Shown: one piece after another, positions 1 to 8,771 of the stretch
Layout of the letters: each line of letters starts with the position of its first letter
How positions within the stretch are numbered: position 1 is the stretch's first letter
DNA from: Colwellia sp. Arc7-D
GTDB lineage: Bacteria; Pseudomonadota; Gammaproteobacteria; Enterobacterales; Alteromonadaceae
DNA length: 64,000 nucleotides
Reading direction: 5' to 3'
Assembly (NCBI RefSeq): GCF_003061515.1
Contig: NZ_CP028924.1
Location: 2,976,001-3,040,000, forward strand
Notes under the pieces: model-generated
What the model saw: only the letters and a program-made list of their open reading frames with translations
Told to the model about the DNA's origin: nothing
Database searches by the model: none
Position numbers and translations under genes: made by a program

Positions 1-246
1 GCCGCTCATTATTGCAATAGATTACTTTTGTTAGATAAGGGCAACCTAGTCAGCGATAATAGTGTCGACCAAGTGTTAAAACCTGAATTACTTACCAAAG
101 TTTTTGGACTACCTTGTTATCGAGACGATACTCAACATTATGATGTGCCTAGGGTTTACTTTTATCCCGCAACCGATATTGCAACAGATAAACAACCGAC
201 TCTTAAGCCAAGCATTTTACATAACAATGAAGGCGAATTATCTTGA
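1..246 (+). CDS. btuD: Cobalamin ABC transporter ATP-binding protein, C-terminal end (partial)
   Basis: The reading frame is open from base 1, so the gene starts outside the window. The first visible residues (AAHYCNRLLLLDKG) fit the segment just after the H-loop of FecE/BtuD-type ATPases, where the conserved His is followed by a cytoplasmic 'LLLL.G' strand. About 81 C-terminal residues remain; the Walker motifs are off the edge. The stop TGA overlaps the TTG start of the permease gene, so the two are translationally coupled. BtuD powers import of vitamin B12 with BtuC and BtuF. Substrate is inferred from the following adenosyltransferase and binding-protein genes; by sequence alone the fragment could serve a siderophore importer. 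Confidence 0.8.
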   Translation, partial: AAHYCNRLLLLDKGNLVSDNSVDQVLKPELLTKVFGLPCYRDDTQHYDVPRVYFYPATDIATDKQPTLKPSILHNNEGELS

Positions 247-1250
247 GTATTATTCGTGCGCTTAAAGGCAAAAACACTTGGGTTTTTTCTGCGCTAATAG
301 TTTTTACTATTTTAACCGTTATTGTATCGATTACTTACGGTCCAGCGACTATTACTCGGGCTGATATATTTCAATGTGTGATGTATGAATGTGCCTCACC
401 TATGCACGACATGGTCATTTGGCAAATACGTATTCCTCGAGTTTTAGTAGGATTAGTTGCCGGAATGGGTTTAGCTTGCGCTGGTGCAATTTTGCAAAAT
501 GTGACACGTAATCCACTTGCCGACCCTTATTTATTTGGCATTATTTCTGGCGCAGGTTTAGGGGCTACCATAGCGACATTCACCTTAGGTGATCAACAAT
601 CGCTAGCGCTACCGTTAGCCGCTTTTCTTGGCGCGTTATTTTCCGTGGTGATCGTTTTTGGTATAGCGACTTTACTACGCAATATGAATCACTTATTACT
701 CACAGGTGTAGCGGTTTCCTTTATGCTGGGTTCTATCAGTCATTTTATTCTTTACCTTGGCGATCCCTTTGCTACCAATCGTGTTATTTTTTGGTTAATG
801 GGCAGTTTGGCACGTGTTGAAATGTTTCACTTTTATTTAATTGGCGCCATGGTATTACTCACTTTATTGACTATTTTTGCCTTACACCGACAAATAGATG
901 CCCTACTACTTGGCGATGAAAGCGCTGCAAGTCTTGGTGTTAACATTGATAAACTACGTTTAATATTATTAGCTTTATGTGCCGCAGTTACCGCTACCAT
1001 TGTTGCTTATTGTGGTGGTATCGGTTTTGTGGGCTTAATGATCCCACACATTGTTAGGCAATTAGTTGGCGTTACCACTATGCCGCTTATTATTGGTTCT
1101 GCCTTAGTCGGTGGTTGCTTTTTAGTATGGGTTGATGTTGCAGCACGCAGTGCGTTTAGTAATGTTGAAATTCCCATTGGTATTATTACCTCCGCCATCG
1201 GCAGTATTTTCTTTTTAGCGATTATGTATCGCACGCGTAAAACAGGATAA
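243..1250 (+). CDS. btuC: Cobalamin ABC transporter permease (FecCD/BtuC family)
   Basis: A 335-residue inner-membrane permease, normal length for the FecCD family, with about ten hydrophobic segments. Family signatures visible are R-I-P-R-V-L-V-G near residue 60, G-A-I-L-Q-N-V-T-R-N-P-L-A-D-P near 85, and the late G-G-I-G-F-V-G-L-M-I-P-H loop that contacts the ATPase. The start is TTG at 243, inside the stop of the upstream ATPase gene (TTGA overlap); no better in-frame ATG lies nearby. It forms the channel of a B12 importer with the upstream ATPase and the BtuF homologue downstream. FecCD members also carry iron siderophores; the B12 assignment rests mainly on btuR and btuF in the same operon. 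Confidence 0.88.
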   Translation: MSIIRALKGKNTWVFSALIVFTILTVIVSITYGPATITRADIFQCVMYECASPMHDMVIWQIRIPRVLVGLVAGMGLACAGAILQNVTRNPLADPYLFGIISGAGLGATIATFTLGDQQSLALPLAAFLGALFSVVIVFGIATLLRNMNHLLLTGVAVSFMLGSISHFILYLGDPFATNRVIFWLMGSLARVEMFHFYLIGAMVLLTLLTIFALHRQIDALLLGDESAASLGVNIDKLRLILLALCAAVTATIVAYCGGIGFVGLMIPHIVRQLVGVTTMPLIIGSALVGGCFLVWVDVAARSAFSNVEIPIGIITSAIGSIFFLAIMYRTRKTG

Positions 1251-1255
1251 CTTAC

Positions 1256-1861
1256 ATGACTACAGAAACAGATAAAACTCAAAAACACCAAGCTCGCATG
1301 CAACGTATTAAAGAAAAAGTTGATGCTCGTATTGATTCAGCTCAAGAAGAACGTGGCTTATTAATTGTTATTACCGGCAATGGTAAAGGCAAGTCAACCT
1401 CTGGATTTGGCACATTAGCACGTGCTGTTGGTCATGGTTATAAGGCCGCAGCATTACAGTTTATTAAAGGAGACTGGGCTTGTGGTGAACGTAATTTATT
1501 AGAAAATAATGGTGTCGAATTTCATGTAATGGCGACAGGCTTTACTTGGGACACCCAAGATAAATCTAAAGATATTGCTGCGGCAGTAAAAGTTTGGCAC
1601 GAAGCAAAACGATTATTACAAGATGACAGTGTCGATGTCGTTTTACTTGATGAACTTACCTACATGTTATCCTACAAGTATTTAGATTTAGACGAAGTTA
1701 TTGAAGCTATTGTTAATCGTCCCGCTATGCAACATGTCATCATTACCGGACGTGCATGTCATCGAAGTATTATTGAGCTTGCAGATACGGTTAGTGAAGT
1801 CCAACCACTTAAACATGCTTTTGATAATGGCATAAAAGCACAAAAAGGTATTGACTGGTAG
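1256..1861 (+). CDS. btuR: Cob(I)yrinic acid a,c-diamide adenosyltransferase
   Basis: CobO/BtuR-type corrinoid adenosyltransferase of 201 residues, the usual size. It transfers the 5'-deoxyadenosyl group of ATP to cob(I)alamin in the cytoplasm, making coenzyme B12. The P-loop G-N-G-K-G-K-S-T is at about residues 41-48, followed by A-L-Q-F-I-K-G and later D-V-V-L-L-D-E-L-T-Y. The N-terminal helix (about residues 1-30) is rich in Lys, Arg and Gln as in E. coli BtuR. The ATG at 1256 is five bases after the btuC stop, and the next gene follows at once, so it is part of the B12 operon. Placing uptake and adenosylation together suggests salvage rather than synthesis of B12. Confidence 0.93.
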   Translation: MTTETDKTQKHQARMQRIKEKVDARIDSAQEERGLLIVITGNGKGKSTSGFGTLARAVGHGYKAAALQFIKGDWACGERNLLENNGVEFHVMATGFTWDTQDKSKDIAAAVKVWHEAKRLLQDDSVDVVLLDELTYMLSYKYLDLDEVIEAIVNRPAMQHVIITGRACHRSIIELADTVSEVQPLKHAFDNGIKAQKGIDW

Positions 1862-1894
1862 TTGAACTGGTTAAAGCATTACAATGGATTATTT

Positions 1895-2803
1895 ATGAAA
1901 TTAACGCAGTTTTTCTGTTTAGCAATTATCGCTGTATTGTCTACGACAAGAGCACAAGCAAATAATGTCGATGATAAACTTATATCGGTTATTGAAACAT
2001 CTAAACCCAAAATAATAGCGCTCTCTCCGCACATTGTTGAAATGCTATTTGATATTGGTGCAGGTGAACAAATTATAGCAAGCACTGAATATGCAAATTA
2101 CCCATTGGCTGCGAAAAAAATTCCTAGAATTGGCAGTTCAATGCGTATTCAATTGGAGCGAGTGATTGAATTACAACCGGATTTAATCATTGCATGGAAA
2201 AGTGGTAACCCCAGTGACGATTTAGCTCGTATAAAGCAACTGGGCTTCAATGTGGTTTATTCGCAACCCGATAGCTTTAATGACGTTGCTAAAGAACTGC
2301 GCTTATTTGGCAAACTCACTGGGCATAGCAAACAAGCTGAACAAGTTGCGACTAAATTTTTAGCTGATTTAGCCGACATCAAAAAAAAATATGGTAATGA
2401 AAAGCCCTTAACCGGATTTTATGAGGTGTGGTCAAGACCATTAACCACGATTGCGAAAGGTAGTTGGCCACAACAATTTTTAGATATTTGTAGCATCAAC
2501 AATCCGTTTGAAACAGCAGAAACTGGCTATCCACAAGTAAATATTGAAAAAGTATTACAAGCCAATATCGATGTTATTATTCAGCCACTTTCAAAAAAAC
2601 AAGCTGGTGTAGATGGATATAACTGGCAACAATGGCCAATACTACCGGCAGTAAAGCACCAACAAATTATCATATTAGATGCCGACATTGCGCATCGTAT
2701 GACCACGCGTAGTTTACACGCCCTAACCGACTTATGTCAGCAAGCAGATAAAAGTAGAACCTATTACCAACAAAATACCGATAATAAAGTCAGCAAAAAC
2801 TAG
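1895..2803 (+). CDS. btuF: Periplasmic cobalamin-binding protein (BtuF family)
   Basis: Periplasmic binding protein, 302 residues from the chosen ATG at 1895. That start gives a clear signal peptide (K, then a hydrophobic stretch ending A-Q-A near residue 22). A longer reading from TTG at 1862 would put a polar tail before the signal and is less likely. There is no lipobox Cys, so the protein should be soluble. The body matches the class III fold: K-I-I-A-L-S-P-H-I-V-E-M-L-F, two lobes joined by a long helix (about residues 150-175), and the E-V-W-S-R-P-L-T-T-I motif. It should deliver B12 to BtuCD. A strong terminator follows, making this the last gene of the operon. Confidence 0.88.
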   Translation: MKLTQFFCLAIIAVLSTTRAQANNVDDKLISVIETSKPKIIALSPHIVEMLFDIGAGEQIIASTEYANYPLAAKKIPRIGSSMRIQLERVIELQPDLIIAWKSGNPSDDLARIKQLGFNVVYSQPDSFNDVAKELRLFGKLTGHSKQAEQVATKFLADLADIKKKYGNEKPLTGFYEVWSRPLTTIAKGSWPQQFLDICSINNPFETAETGYPQVNIEKVLQANIDVIIQPLSKKQAGVDGYNWQQWPILPAVKHQQIIILDADIAHRMTTRSLHALTDLCQQADKSRTYYQQNTDNKVSKN

Positions 2804-2883
2804 GCTGGTTATTTGGCCTCAAATAAACCAAGAGTGGGCTAAAAATAAGCCTAAAATGAAATTTCTTGTTAAAGATGAAAAAT

Positions 2884-2922
2884 AAGAGGTAACATATTTG
2901 TCCAATATGTTACCTCTTTTTT
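2884..2922 (+). terminator. Rho-independent terminator after btuF
   Basis: Perfect 15-bp stem (2884-2898 with 2904-2918), five-base loop, then a T run at 2917-2922. It closes the B12 operon. Because the left arm is preceded by an A-rich stretch it could also stop transcription arriving on the minus strand. Confidence 0.92.
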
Positions 2923-2991
2923 ATTCACTCTATATGGTTTTGAGTTTACTTTAGGTAGCTCAACTTAATTCAATTCAACTCAAGCACTAGA

Positions 2992-4155
2992 TTAAACACA
3001 AACTCGATTTAATGTTGTATCGACCTCGTCTGCGGTATGTTGTTGCATTTCGGCAAGCTCAGTTACGGCGAGTAGATTACTATTAAGCTCGCGGCTTAAT
3101 TTTACCACCATCGACATGTTCTCATTTATTGAGGCCGTCGCCTGTTGTTGTTCGGTTGTTCCTTGCGCAATTTGAGATGTTAAGGTGTCAACTTCAAAGA
3201 ATACTTGTCCTATTTTACTTAATGCATCGGCCACTTCAGCTGAATGTATTAAGCTATCGCGCGATAGCCCTTGACCACGGTCAATAGCGTTTACGGCATT
3301 GGTTGATTTTTCTTGCAAGCCTTCAACCATGGCGTGAATTTCAACAGTAGATTCTTGTGTTCTATGCGCTAACGCACGCACTTCGTCGGCAACAACGGCA
3401 AATCCTCTTCCCTGCTCGCCGGCTCTAGCCGCTTCAATCGCTGCATTTAATGCCAGTAAATTCGTTTGATCAGCAATGCCTCGAATAACCTCTAGTACCG
3501 AACCAATGCGAGAGCATTCTTCTTGTAATAAAGCTAAATCAGACGCCATTATTGTTACTTCTTTGTCAAAATCTTCAATGGTATTTTTGCTGGTAGTTGA
3601 AGCATGCGTACCTTGCTTTAAAATGGCTAACACTTGACTCGTTGTTTCACTTACCTGAGTCGCACTGTCTGAGAGTGTTGTCGACGTTGAGGCCACTTGG
3701 TCTATAGATCTCGCCATTTGTTCAATTTGATTTACTGACTCATCCACAGCCCCCACTGAGCCATGCATTTGTGCAGTCAACGATGCAGAGCCTTGTTTCA
3801 ATGCGTCTGATTCAGATCTAATTTCGTTAATAACATCAGCTAAGTTAGCAATGAACTTTGTTAACTCATTGGTAACACTAGCTAAATCATCCTCATTATC
3901 ATCTTTAATATGTATACTTGGTGCTTCATCAATGCTTGCCACTTGATCAATATAATGTTGTAAATTCACAAGTCTTTGCGTGAGTTTTTTTTGCGAATAT
4001 ATATAGCCCACAATGATTTGTGTAACGACCATGACCATTAAAAACGCGATAGTTGCATTGTGGCTAAGTTCACCGGTTAGATAAAACGCGATAATACTTA
4101 TAATTCCAATGAACAAAATAGGCATGAGTAATTTAATACTGAGAAAATTTGACAT
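2992..4155 (-). CDS. Methyl-accepting chemotaxis protein without a large periplasmic domain
   Basis: A 387-residue chemoreceptor. Two hydrophobic helices lie at about residues 8-27 and 33-52 with only a few residues between them, so there is almost no periplasmic sensor; it probably senses membrane or cytoplasmic signals. A HAMP-like linker (about 55-110) leads to a signalling domain with the hairpin tip motif [21 protein letters not shown] and [10 protein letters not shown]. This tip binds CheA and CheW. No C-terminal CheR-binding pentapeptide is present. It stands alone; its ligand cannot be predicted. Confidence 0.92.
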   Translation of the reverse strand: MSNFLSIKLLMPILFIGIISIIAFYLTGELSHNATIAFLMVMVVTQIIVGYIYSQKKLTQRLVNLQHYIDQVASIDEAPSIHIKDDNEDDLASVTNELTKFIANLADVINEIRSESDALKQGSASLTAQMHGSVGAVDESVNQIEQMARSIDQVASTSTTLSDSATQVSETTSQVLAILKQGTHASTTSKNTIEDFDKEVTIMASDLALLQEECSRIGSVLEVIRGIADQTNLLALNAAIEAARAGEQGRGFAVVADEVRALAHRTQESTVEIHAMVEGLQEKSTNAVNAIDRGQGLSRDSLIHSAEVADALSKIGQVFFEVDTLTSQIAQGTTEQQQATASINENMSMVVKLSRELNSNLLAVTELAEMQQHTADEVDTTLNRVCV

Positions 4156-4358
4156 CTTTATTTCCGAATATTGTGTAGTAGTAACTTAGTGAACTTAATT
4201 TTTATAGGTACTGAAGTTAAATGTTCTTGTTCACCTGTTCGAGCTTACAAATAAATTACATGCTATTGTACTATTTAGCTATTGGTTTTTTATTTGAACA
4301 TAAATAAGCAATCGCATGAAACTTGAAATGAGAGAAACTTTCCTTTGGGGATAAAGCC

Positions 4359-4526
4359 ATGAGTATTACCACTATATTTATTATTGTTATCGCTGTTGGT
4401 TCAGTAATAGCCGGACTATTACTAATAAAACAATCTGCGCGTAAGTTTGAATTATCAAAAGAACAACAGCACAAAGTAGACATTCGTAAAGATGAGCAGC
4501 TACAAAAAGATGAAGAGCAAAAGTAG
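4359..4526 (+). CDS. DUF2897-like small membrane protein
   Basis: A 55-residue protein with one N-terminal transmembrane helix (about residues 4-25, M-S-I-T-T-I-F-I-I-V-I-A-V-G then G-L-L-L-I-K) and a charged cytoplasmic tail rich in K, E and Q. This architecture matches the DUF2897 proteins of Alteromonadales. A GGGG Shine-Dalgarno-like run sits about 10 bases before the ATG, which supports the start. The antisense reading frame over the same bases looks like noise. Function is unknown. It is monocistronic between a chemoreceptor gene and the carbonic anhydrase gene. Confidence 0.7.
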   Translation: MSITTIFIIVIAVGSVIAGLLLIKQSARKFELSKEQQHKVDIRKDEQLQKDEEQK

Positions 4527-4978
4527 TTGTAAACTCACCTTGAGGTAAAGTAATTAATTTCTCTAGCTGGCCTGTATTAAATGAAAGTTAAATTTTTAAA
4601 TCGGGCCCTGTAGGTCTAATACTGTATTTTTTAAATACCCTATCATCAAACGTTTTGGCCACTCCTGTGCGTTACACTCATCTATATCTCCATCTTTATT
4701 TACACATTTTTTCCACATTGATTTCCAGTTAAGCAGGTATACTTTTCGATTTTAACTAAATATGGTGTGAAAAATAGGATGTCTTATACTTATCCAATTC
4801 CATGAAAATTTTTCTTTGATAGCGAGTTATCGCAAGTGCAAAATAAATACTTTAGGTACGCAAACGCACTATATTTTCAAAGCTTAGACTAGTATTTGCA
4901 AAGCTTAGACCAGTTTTTTCTTTACTTGTGAGCCTAACAACTTAAAATCACCTTATATTTTCTTCAGTTGATTCCATC
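4527..4978. other. Intergenic region upstream of can
   Basis: 452 bases with no convincing gene. It holds a 16-bp direct repeat (4878-4914, listed separately) and a minus-strand 40-codon open frame (4596-4718) of protein-like composition that I could not assign (see findings). Confidence 0.6.
4878..4914 (+). repeat. Two 16-bp direct repeats 21 bp apart upstream of can
   Basis: CAAAGCTTAGACTAGT at 4878-4893 and CAAAGCTTAGACCAGT at 4899-4914 differ at one position. The 21-bp period is two helical turns, so a dimeric regulator could bind both copies on one DNA face. They end 64 bases before the carbonic anhydrase start. No known operator consensus is recognised. Confidence 0.75.
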
Positions 4979-5581
4979 ATGAGCTCAATACAACACCTAT
5001 TTGACAATAATCAGCAATGGTCAGATAACATTAAAAAAGATAACCCTGAATTTTTCAAAAACTTATCAGAACAACAAAATCCTGATTACTTATGGATAGG
5101 TTGTTCTGATTCAAGAGTTCCAGCCAATGAATTACTGGGCATGTTACCGGGCGAAGTATTTGTGCACCGTAATATTGCCAATCAAGTTATTCATACCGAT
5201 TTAAACTGTTTGTCAGTTATTCAGTTTGCTGTTGATGTGTTAAAAATAAATCATATTATTGTTTGTGGCCATTATGGTTGCGGTGGCGTCATGGCTTCAT
5301 TAGAAGATAAAAGCTATGGTCTTATTGATAATTGGTTACATCACATTAAAGATGTTTACCGTTTCCATAAAGAACGCCTAGATGCTGTTAAAGACAAAGA
5401 AGAGCAATTAACACTACTTTGTGAATTAAACGTAATTGAACAAGTGGCTAATGTATGTAACACCACAATTCTAAAAAATGCGTGGGCAATTAATCAAGAT
5501 GTTACTGTGCATGGCTTTGTATATAATCTAAAAGACGGTATTTTAAAAGACTTAAACGTCTCGGTTGATGGTAACAAATAA
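4979..5581 (+). CDS. can: Beta-class carbonic anhydrase
   Basis: Cytoplasmic zinc enzyme of 200 residues interconverting CO2 and bicarbonate. The beta-class active site is complete: C-S-D-S-R at about residues 42-46 (zinc Cys, catalytic Asp-Arg dyad) and H-Y-G-C-G-G at about 98-103 (zinc His and Cys). Also present are F-V-H-R-N-I-A-N and the family C-terminus around V-H-G-F-V-Y-N-L-K-D-G. Length matches E. coli Can. The ATG at 4979 has only a weak ribosome binding site but no nearer start fits the family. It is likely transcribed alone, with possible regulation through the upstream direct repeats. Confidence 0.95.
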   Translation: MSSIQHLFDNNQQWSDNIKKDNPEFFKNLSEQQNPDYLWIGCSDSRVPANELLGMLPGEVFVHRNIANQVIHTDLNCLSVIQFAVDVLKINHIIVCGHYGCGGVMASLEDKSYGLIDNWLHHIKDVYRFHKERLDAVKDKEEQLTLLCELNVIEQVANVCNTTILKNAWAINQDVTVHGFVYNLKDGILKDLNVSVDGNK

Positions 5582-5586
5582 GTATC

Positions 5587-5617
5587 GCCCTATCGTGTTA
5601 TAGCGTTATAGGGCTTT
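5587..5617 (+). terminator. Probable terminator after can
   Basis: 7-bp stem GCCCTAT (5587-5593) with ATAGGGC (5608-5614), then TTT and a second short T run. The loop is long (14 bases), so this is a moderate-quality terminator. Confidence 0.5.
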
Positions 5618-5718
5618 GACTTTAGTTGATGAAAAACTTTCAATGAAAAGTGATTCATTTAACATGTCATTAGTTAAAATAACCTTAACTTTTAAAACTA
5701 CACCCTATTAATTTACTA

Positions 5719-5759
5719 GTAAGCCAATAACATGCAAAAAATATTTATTATTGGCTTAC
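5719..5759 (+). promoter_or_regulatory. Perfect 12-bp inverted repeat straddling a start codon
   Basis: GTAAGCCAATAA (5719-5730) is perfectly complementary to TTATTGGCTTAC (5748-5759). The 17-base loop contains the ATG (5732-5734) of the sulfotransferase gene. In mRNA the start codon would sit in the loop of a stable hairpin and the region where a ribosome binding site should be would lie in the stem. Confidence 0.7.
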
Positions 5760-6373
5760 CTAGAACCGGCACAACAAGTGTTTGTGTTGCTATGCTCGAG
5801 CTTGGCTTTTATGTTGCTCATACGGCTTATACCGATCGTAGTTTTACCGAAGCTCAAGTTATTGCTGATACGCCGATTTTTTGTGACTATCAAGCATTAG
5901 ACATTGCCTACCCAAATGCAAAATTTATCTATTTAGCTAGAACTTTAGATAAATGGCTGCCCTCAATTAAGCAATTGCTTGCTCGTATGCATATTAACCT
6001 TATTCGTGAAGATGGCGGTTTTAATCCCATTATTAAACGCTGCTATAAATCAACATTTTCACCTTACAACGCAGATAACATCAGTAATGATGAATTTTTA
6101 GCACAGTGCTATCAACAACATAAAGCGCAAGCAGAATCATACTTTGAAGGCAGATATACTGATTTTTTATCAATCGATATTAGTCAGCATACCAGCTACG
6201 AACAACTGTTGAAATTTTTAGCATTAGATGAAAAAAAACCGACTGATACGGACTTTAAAAAGTTGAATGTTGGCGGTAAGGTTACCGCCTGGAAAGATAT
6301 AAAAAGCGATTTAAAAGTCGATTCGACAAATAAAGGTAGGGTAACAAAACTGGCTTATTTATTACCAAAGTAA
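5732..6373 (+). CDS. Sulfotransferase family protein
   Basis: A 213-residue protein with the 5'-phosphosulfate-binding loop at the very N-terminus (G-L-P-R-T-G-T-T-S, about residues 8-16) that binds the donor PAPS. Next come a short helix and a strand ending F-I-Y-L-A-R-T-L-D-K-W near residue 70, which fits the second PAPS-contacting region (Arg plus a downstream Ser). The protein is smaller than classical sulfotransferases and resembles the short bacterial Sulfotransfer-type family. The acceptor is unknown; polysaccharides or lipids are common for relatives. It has no operon partner. The start codon lies inside a hairpin loop. No PAPS synthesis genes are in the window. Confidence 0.7.
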   Translation: MQKIFIIGLPRTGTTSVCVAMLELGFYVAHTAYTDRSFTEAQVIADTPIFCDYQALDIAYPNAKFIYLARTLDKWLPSIKQLLARMHINLIREDGGFNPIIKRCYKSTFSPYNADNISNDEFLAQCYQQHKAQAESYFEGRYTDFLSIDISQHTSYEQLLKFLALDEKKPTDTDFKKLNVGGKVTAWKDIKSDLKVDSTNKGRVTKLAYLLPK

Positions 6374-6408
6374 CTGGCTAACCTTATGTTTATTTAACGT
6401 TGAATTAT

Positions 6409-7629
6409 TTAGTTACACAGATTTTCAACACGGATCAGTGCAGCAAAGAGAACCGCTAAGGCAATAAATATCGCAGATATCGTTAAGCAGGCCCCTAGGC
6501 CATAGAGTTGAAAGATCCAACCTGACAACACAGTACCAAGTAACCTGCCACAGGCATTAGCCATGTAATAAAAGCCAACATCAAGTGAAACACCGTCTTT
6601 GTCTGCCATCTCAACAATTAAATAACTATGCAATGAGGAGTTAATAGCAAATAACACCGCGAATGCCATTAAGCCCCCAATAACAATGATTTTTGCTGAT
6701 AAATCCATTTGTAATGCTACTGCCATCACAAATGGAATAATCATTAAAATAGCACCCCATTTGGCTGCATCCTTAGGTGTTTGAATGTTACCCGCTTTCT
6801 TTTTTGTTAACCAAGGTGCAATTGCCTGCATAAAACCATAAAGCACTATCCAAGCGGCAATAAAACCACCTACCCAGCTATGTGACCAACCAAACTCTGC
6901 GGCTAAAAAAACGGGCAAAGCAATAACGAACCAAACGTCACGAGCGGCGAATAAAAATAACCTCGCAGCTGATAGTAAATTAATAGCACGACTTTTAGAG
7001 AATATATCTTTAAATTTTGGTTTATGCTTTGCTTTACCAAGATCAGCTTTTAAAGCAAATATACTGAAAAGCCAAACCATACAAAGTAGTACGGTCATAA
7101 TCGTAATTGCGCCAGTAAAACCAAAGTAGCTTAATAACACGCCGCCAATAAAAAAACCGATTCCTTTTAAGGTGTTTTTAGACCCTGTTAATAATGCCAC
7201 CCATTGATATAATTTTGTGTTTTGCTCCCCTGGCACTAATAATTTAATCGCACTCTTAGCACTCATTTTGTTTAGGTCTTTAGCAATACCTGATAACGCT
7301 TGTGCAGCCATAACATAAAATATCGTTAATAGCTCAGTTGGCACAGTGAGCATTGCTAAAGCAACTATTTGCAGCCCTAAACCAATGTTCATGGTTTTGT
7401 TTAACCCGATTCGTGCGCCAAGCCATCCACCGACCAAATTTGTGACAATGCCAAAAACTTCATAAAACAAAAATAAAAAGGCAATATTAAGCGGGCTATA
7501 ACCTAGCTGATGAAAATACAACACAACCAACATACGCAGGGCGCCATCGGTTAACGTGAATGCCCAATAATTTCCAGTTATAATAAAATACTGTTTCAGT
7601 TGTTCTGATACGCCGCTTAATGCCTTCAT
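6409..7629 (-). CDS. arsJ: Organoarsenical efflux MFS transporter ArsJ
   Basis: A 406-residue major facilitator with about 12 hydrophobic helices. The N-terminus (Y-F-I-I-T-G-N-Y-W-A-F-T-L-T-D-G-A-L-R) and the cytoplasmic stretch K-D-L-N-K-M-S-A-K-S are hallmarks I associate with ArsJ. ArsJ exports 1-arseno-3-phosphoglycerate, the unstable product a partner GAPDH makes when it uses arsenate instead of phosphate; outside the cell the product falls apart to arsenate. The gene follows gapdh by 55 bases and arsR precedes both, which is the diagnostic ars context. It is the last gene of a three-gene operon. No arsC or arsB is visible, so this operon deals with arsenate without reducing it. Confidence 0.9.
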   Translation of the reverse strand: MKALSGVSEQLKQYFIITGNYWAFTLTDGALRMLVVLYFHQLGYSPLNIAFLFLFYEVFGIVTNLVGGWLGARIGLNKTMNIGLGLQIVALAMLTVPTELLTIFYVMAAQALSGIAKDLNKMSAKSAIKLLVPGEQNTKLYQWVALLTGSKNTLKGIGFFIGGVLLSYFGFTGAITIMTVLLCMVWLFSIFALKADLGKAKHKPKFKDIFSKSRAINLLSAARLFLFAARDVWFVIALPVFLAAEFGWSHSWVGGFIAAWIVLYGFMQAIAPWLTKKKAGNIQTPKDAAKWGAILMIIPFVMAVALQMDLSAKIIVIGGLMAFAVLFAINSSLHSYLIVEMADKDGVSLDVGFYYMANACGRLLGTVLSGWIFQLYGLGACLTISAIFIALAVLFAALIRVENLCN

Positions 7630-7684
7630 TTATCAATTATTCCTGATCTTCAAATCGATCCTTTATTTGCTAAGAAAATTCACG

Positions 7685-8692
7685 TTACCGATCAGAACGG
7701 CCAACCATTCGAGCAATCTCTGCGGTGCGGTTTGCGTAGCCCCATTCATTGTCATACCAGACATAAAGTTTCACTTGTGTACCATTAATGACCATAGTTG
7801 AAGGCGCATCGATAATACACGAGCGAGGATCAGTTTTATAATCAACTGACACCAAGGGTCTTTGTTCGAAACCCAAAATGTTTTTTAACTCTCCATTCGC
7901 TGCAGTCTGCAAAAAATCATTCACTTCTGCTTCTGTTGTGGCACGTTCAAGCTCAAAAACACAATCAGTCAGTGACGCATTAGCTAAAGGTACGCGTACG
8001 GCATGACCATTTAATTTCCCTTTTAGTTCAGGGAAAATGTGCGTAATAGCGGTTGCAGAACCTGTGGTTGTTGGGATCAAGCTAATACCACAAGCACGTG
8101 CTCGGCGTAAGTCTTTGTGGGGTGCGTCTAAAATAGTTTGGGTATTGGTAATATCATGAATGGTGGTCATCGACCCATGCTTAATACCTATATTTTCATG
8201 AATAACTTTTACTACAGGGGCAAGGCAATTAGTAGTACATGAAGCAGCTGTTACTATTTGATGATTATTGGCATCATATTGGTCATCATTTACTCCCATC
8301 ACAATATTTAAAATGCCCTCTTCTTTAACTGGTGCAGTAACAACGACACGTTTTACGCCTTGCTCAAGATAAGCTTGCAGCAAAGCTTTAGTTTTCATAA
8401 CACCTGAGGCTTCGATAACAACATCACAGTCTGACCAATCGGTATCGCTTATATTTTTATTTTGACTACAAGCAATAACATGATCATTAATTACGATAGA
8501 TTGATCAACACCATGAGCTTGATGCTGCCAAATGCCATGAACCGAGTCAAAGTTAAGTAAATGAGCTAAAGTTTCTGCATTGCCTGCAGGATCGTTAATT
8601 TTAATAATTTCAACATCATCCCACTCATACGCCACGCGCATCGATAAACGTCCCATTCGGCCAAAGCCATTAATACCTATTTTAATTGTCAT
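7685..8692 (-). CDS. ArsJ-associated glyceraldehyde-3-phosphate dehydrogenase
   Basis: A 335-residue GAPDH. The Rossmann motif [10 protein letters not shown] is at residues 6-15; the catalytic motif A-S-C-T-T-N-C is near 150, and H-D-I-T-N-T-Q-T supplies the catalytic His near 175. The C-terminal W-Y-D-N-E-W-G-Y is intact. Between arsR and arsJ it is almost certainly the resistance-dedicated enzyme: it forms 1-arseno-3-phosphoglycerate from glyceraldehyde 3-phosphate and arsenate for export by ArsJ. Residue-level features separating it from glycolytic GAPDH are not obvious by eye, so the role rests on context. Confidence 0.92.
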   Translation of the reverse strand: MTIKIGINGFGRMGRLSMRVAYEWDDVEIIKINDPAGNAETLAHLLNFDSVHGIWQHQAHGVDQSIVINDHVIACSQNKNISDTDWSDCDVVIEASGVMKTKALLQAYLEQGVKRVVVTAPVKEEGILNIVMGVNDDQYDANNHQIVTAASCTTNCLAPVVKVIHENIGIKHGSMTTIHDITNTQTILDAPHKDLRRARACGISLIPTTTGSATAITHIFPELKGKLNGHAVRVPLANASLTDCVFELERATTEAEVNDFLQTAANGELKNILGFEQRPLVSVDYKTDPRSCIIDAPSTMVINGTQVKLYVWYDNEWGYANRTAEIARMVGRSDR

Positions 8693-8771
8693 GATAAATT
8701 TCCTGTCATAATTACGATGTGTAAAAATTAAAACTGTTATTGCATCTGTCGATATAAGCCAAAATCAAAAG

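Noticed and set aside
1..2803. Cobalamin riboswitch for the B12 operon
   Set aside because: The operon start is outside the window and no B12-box-like leader is seen inside it.
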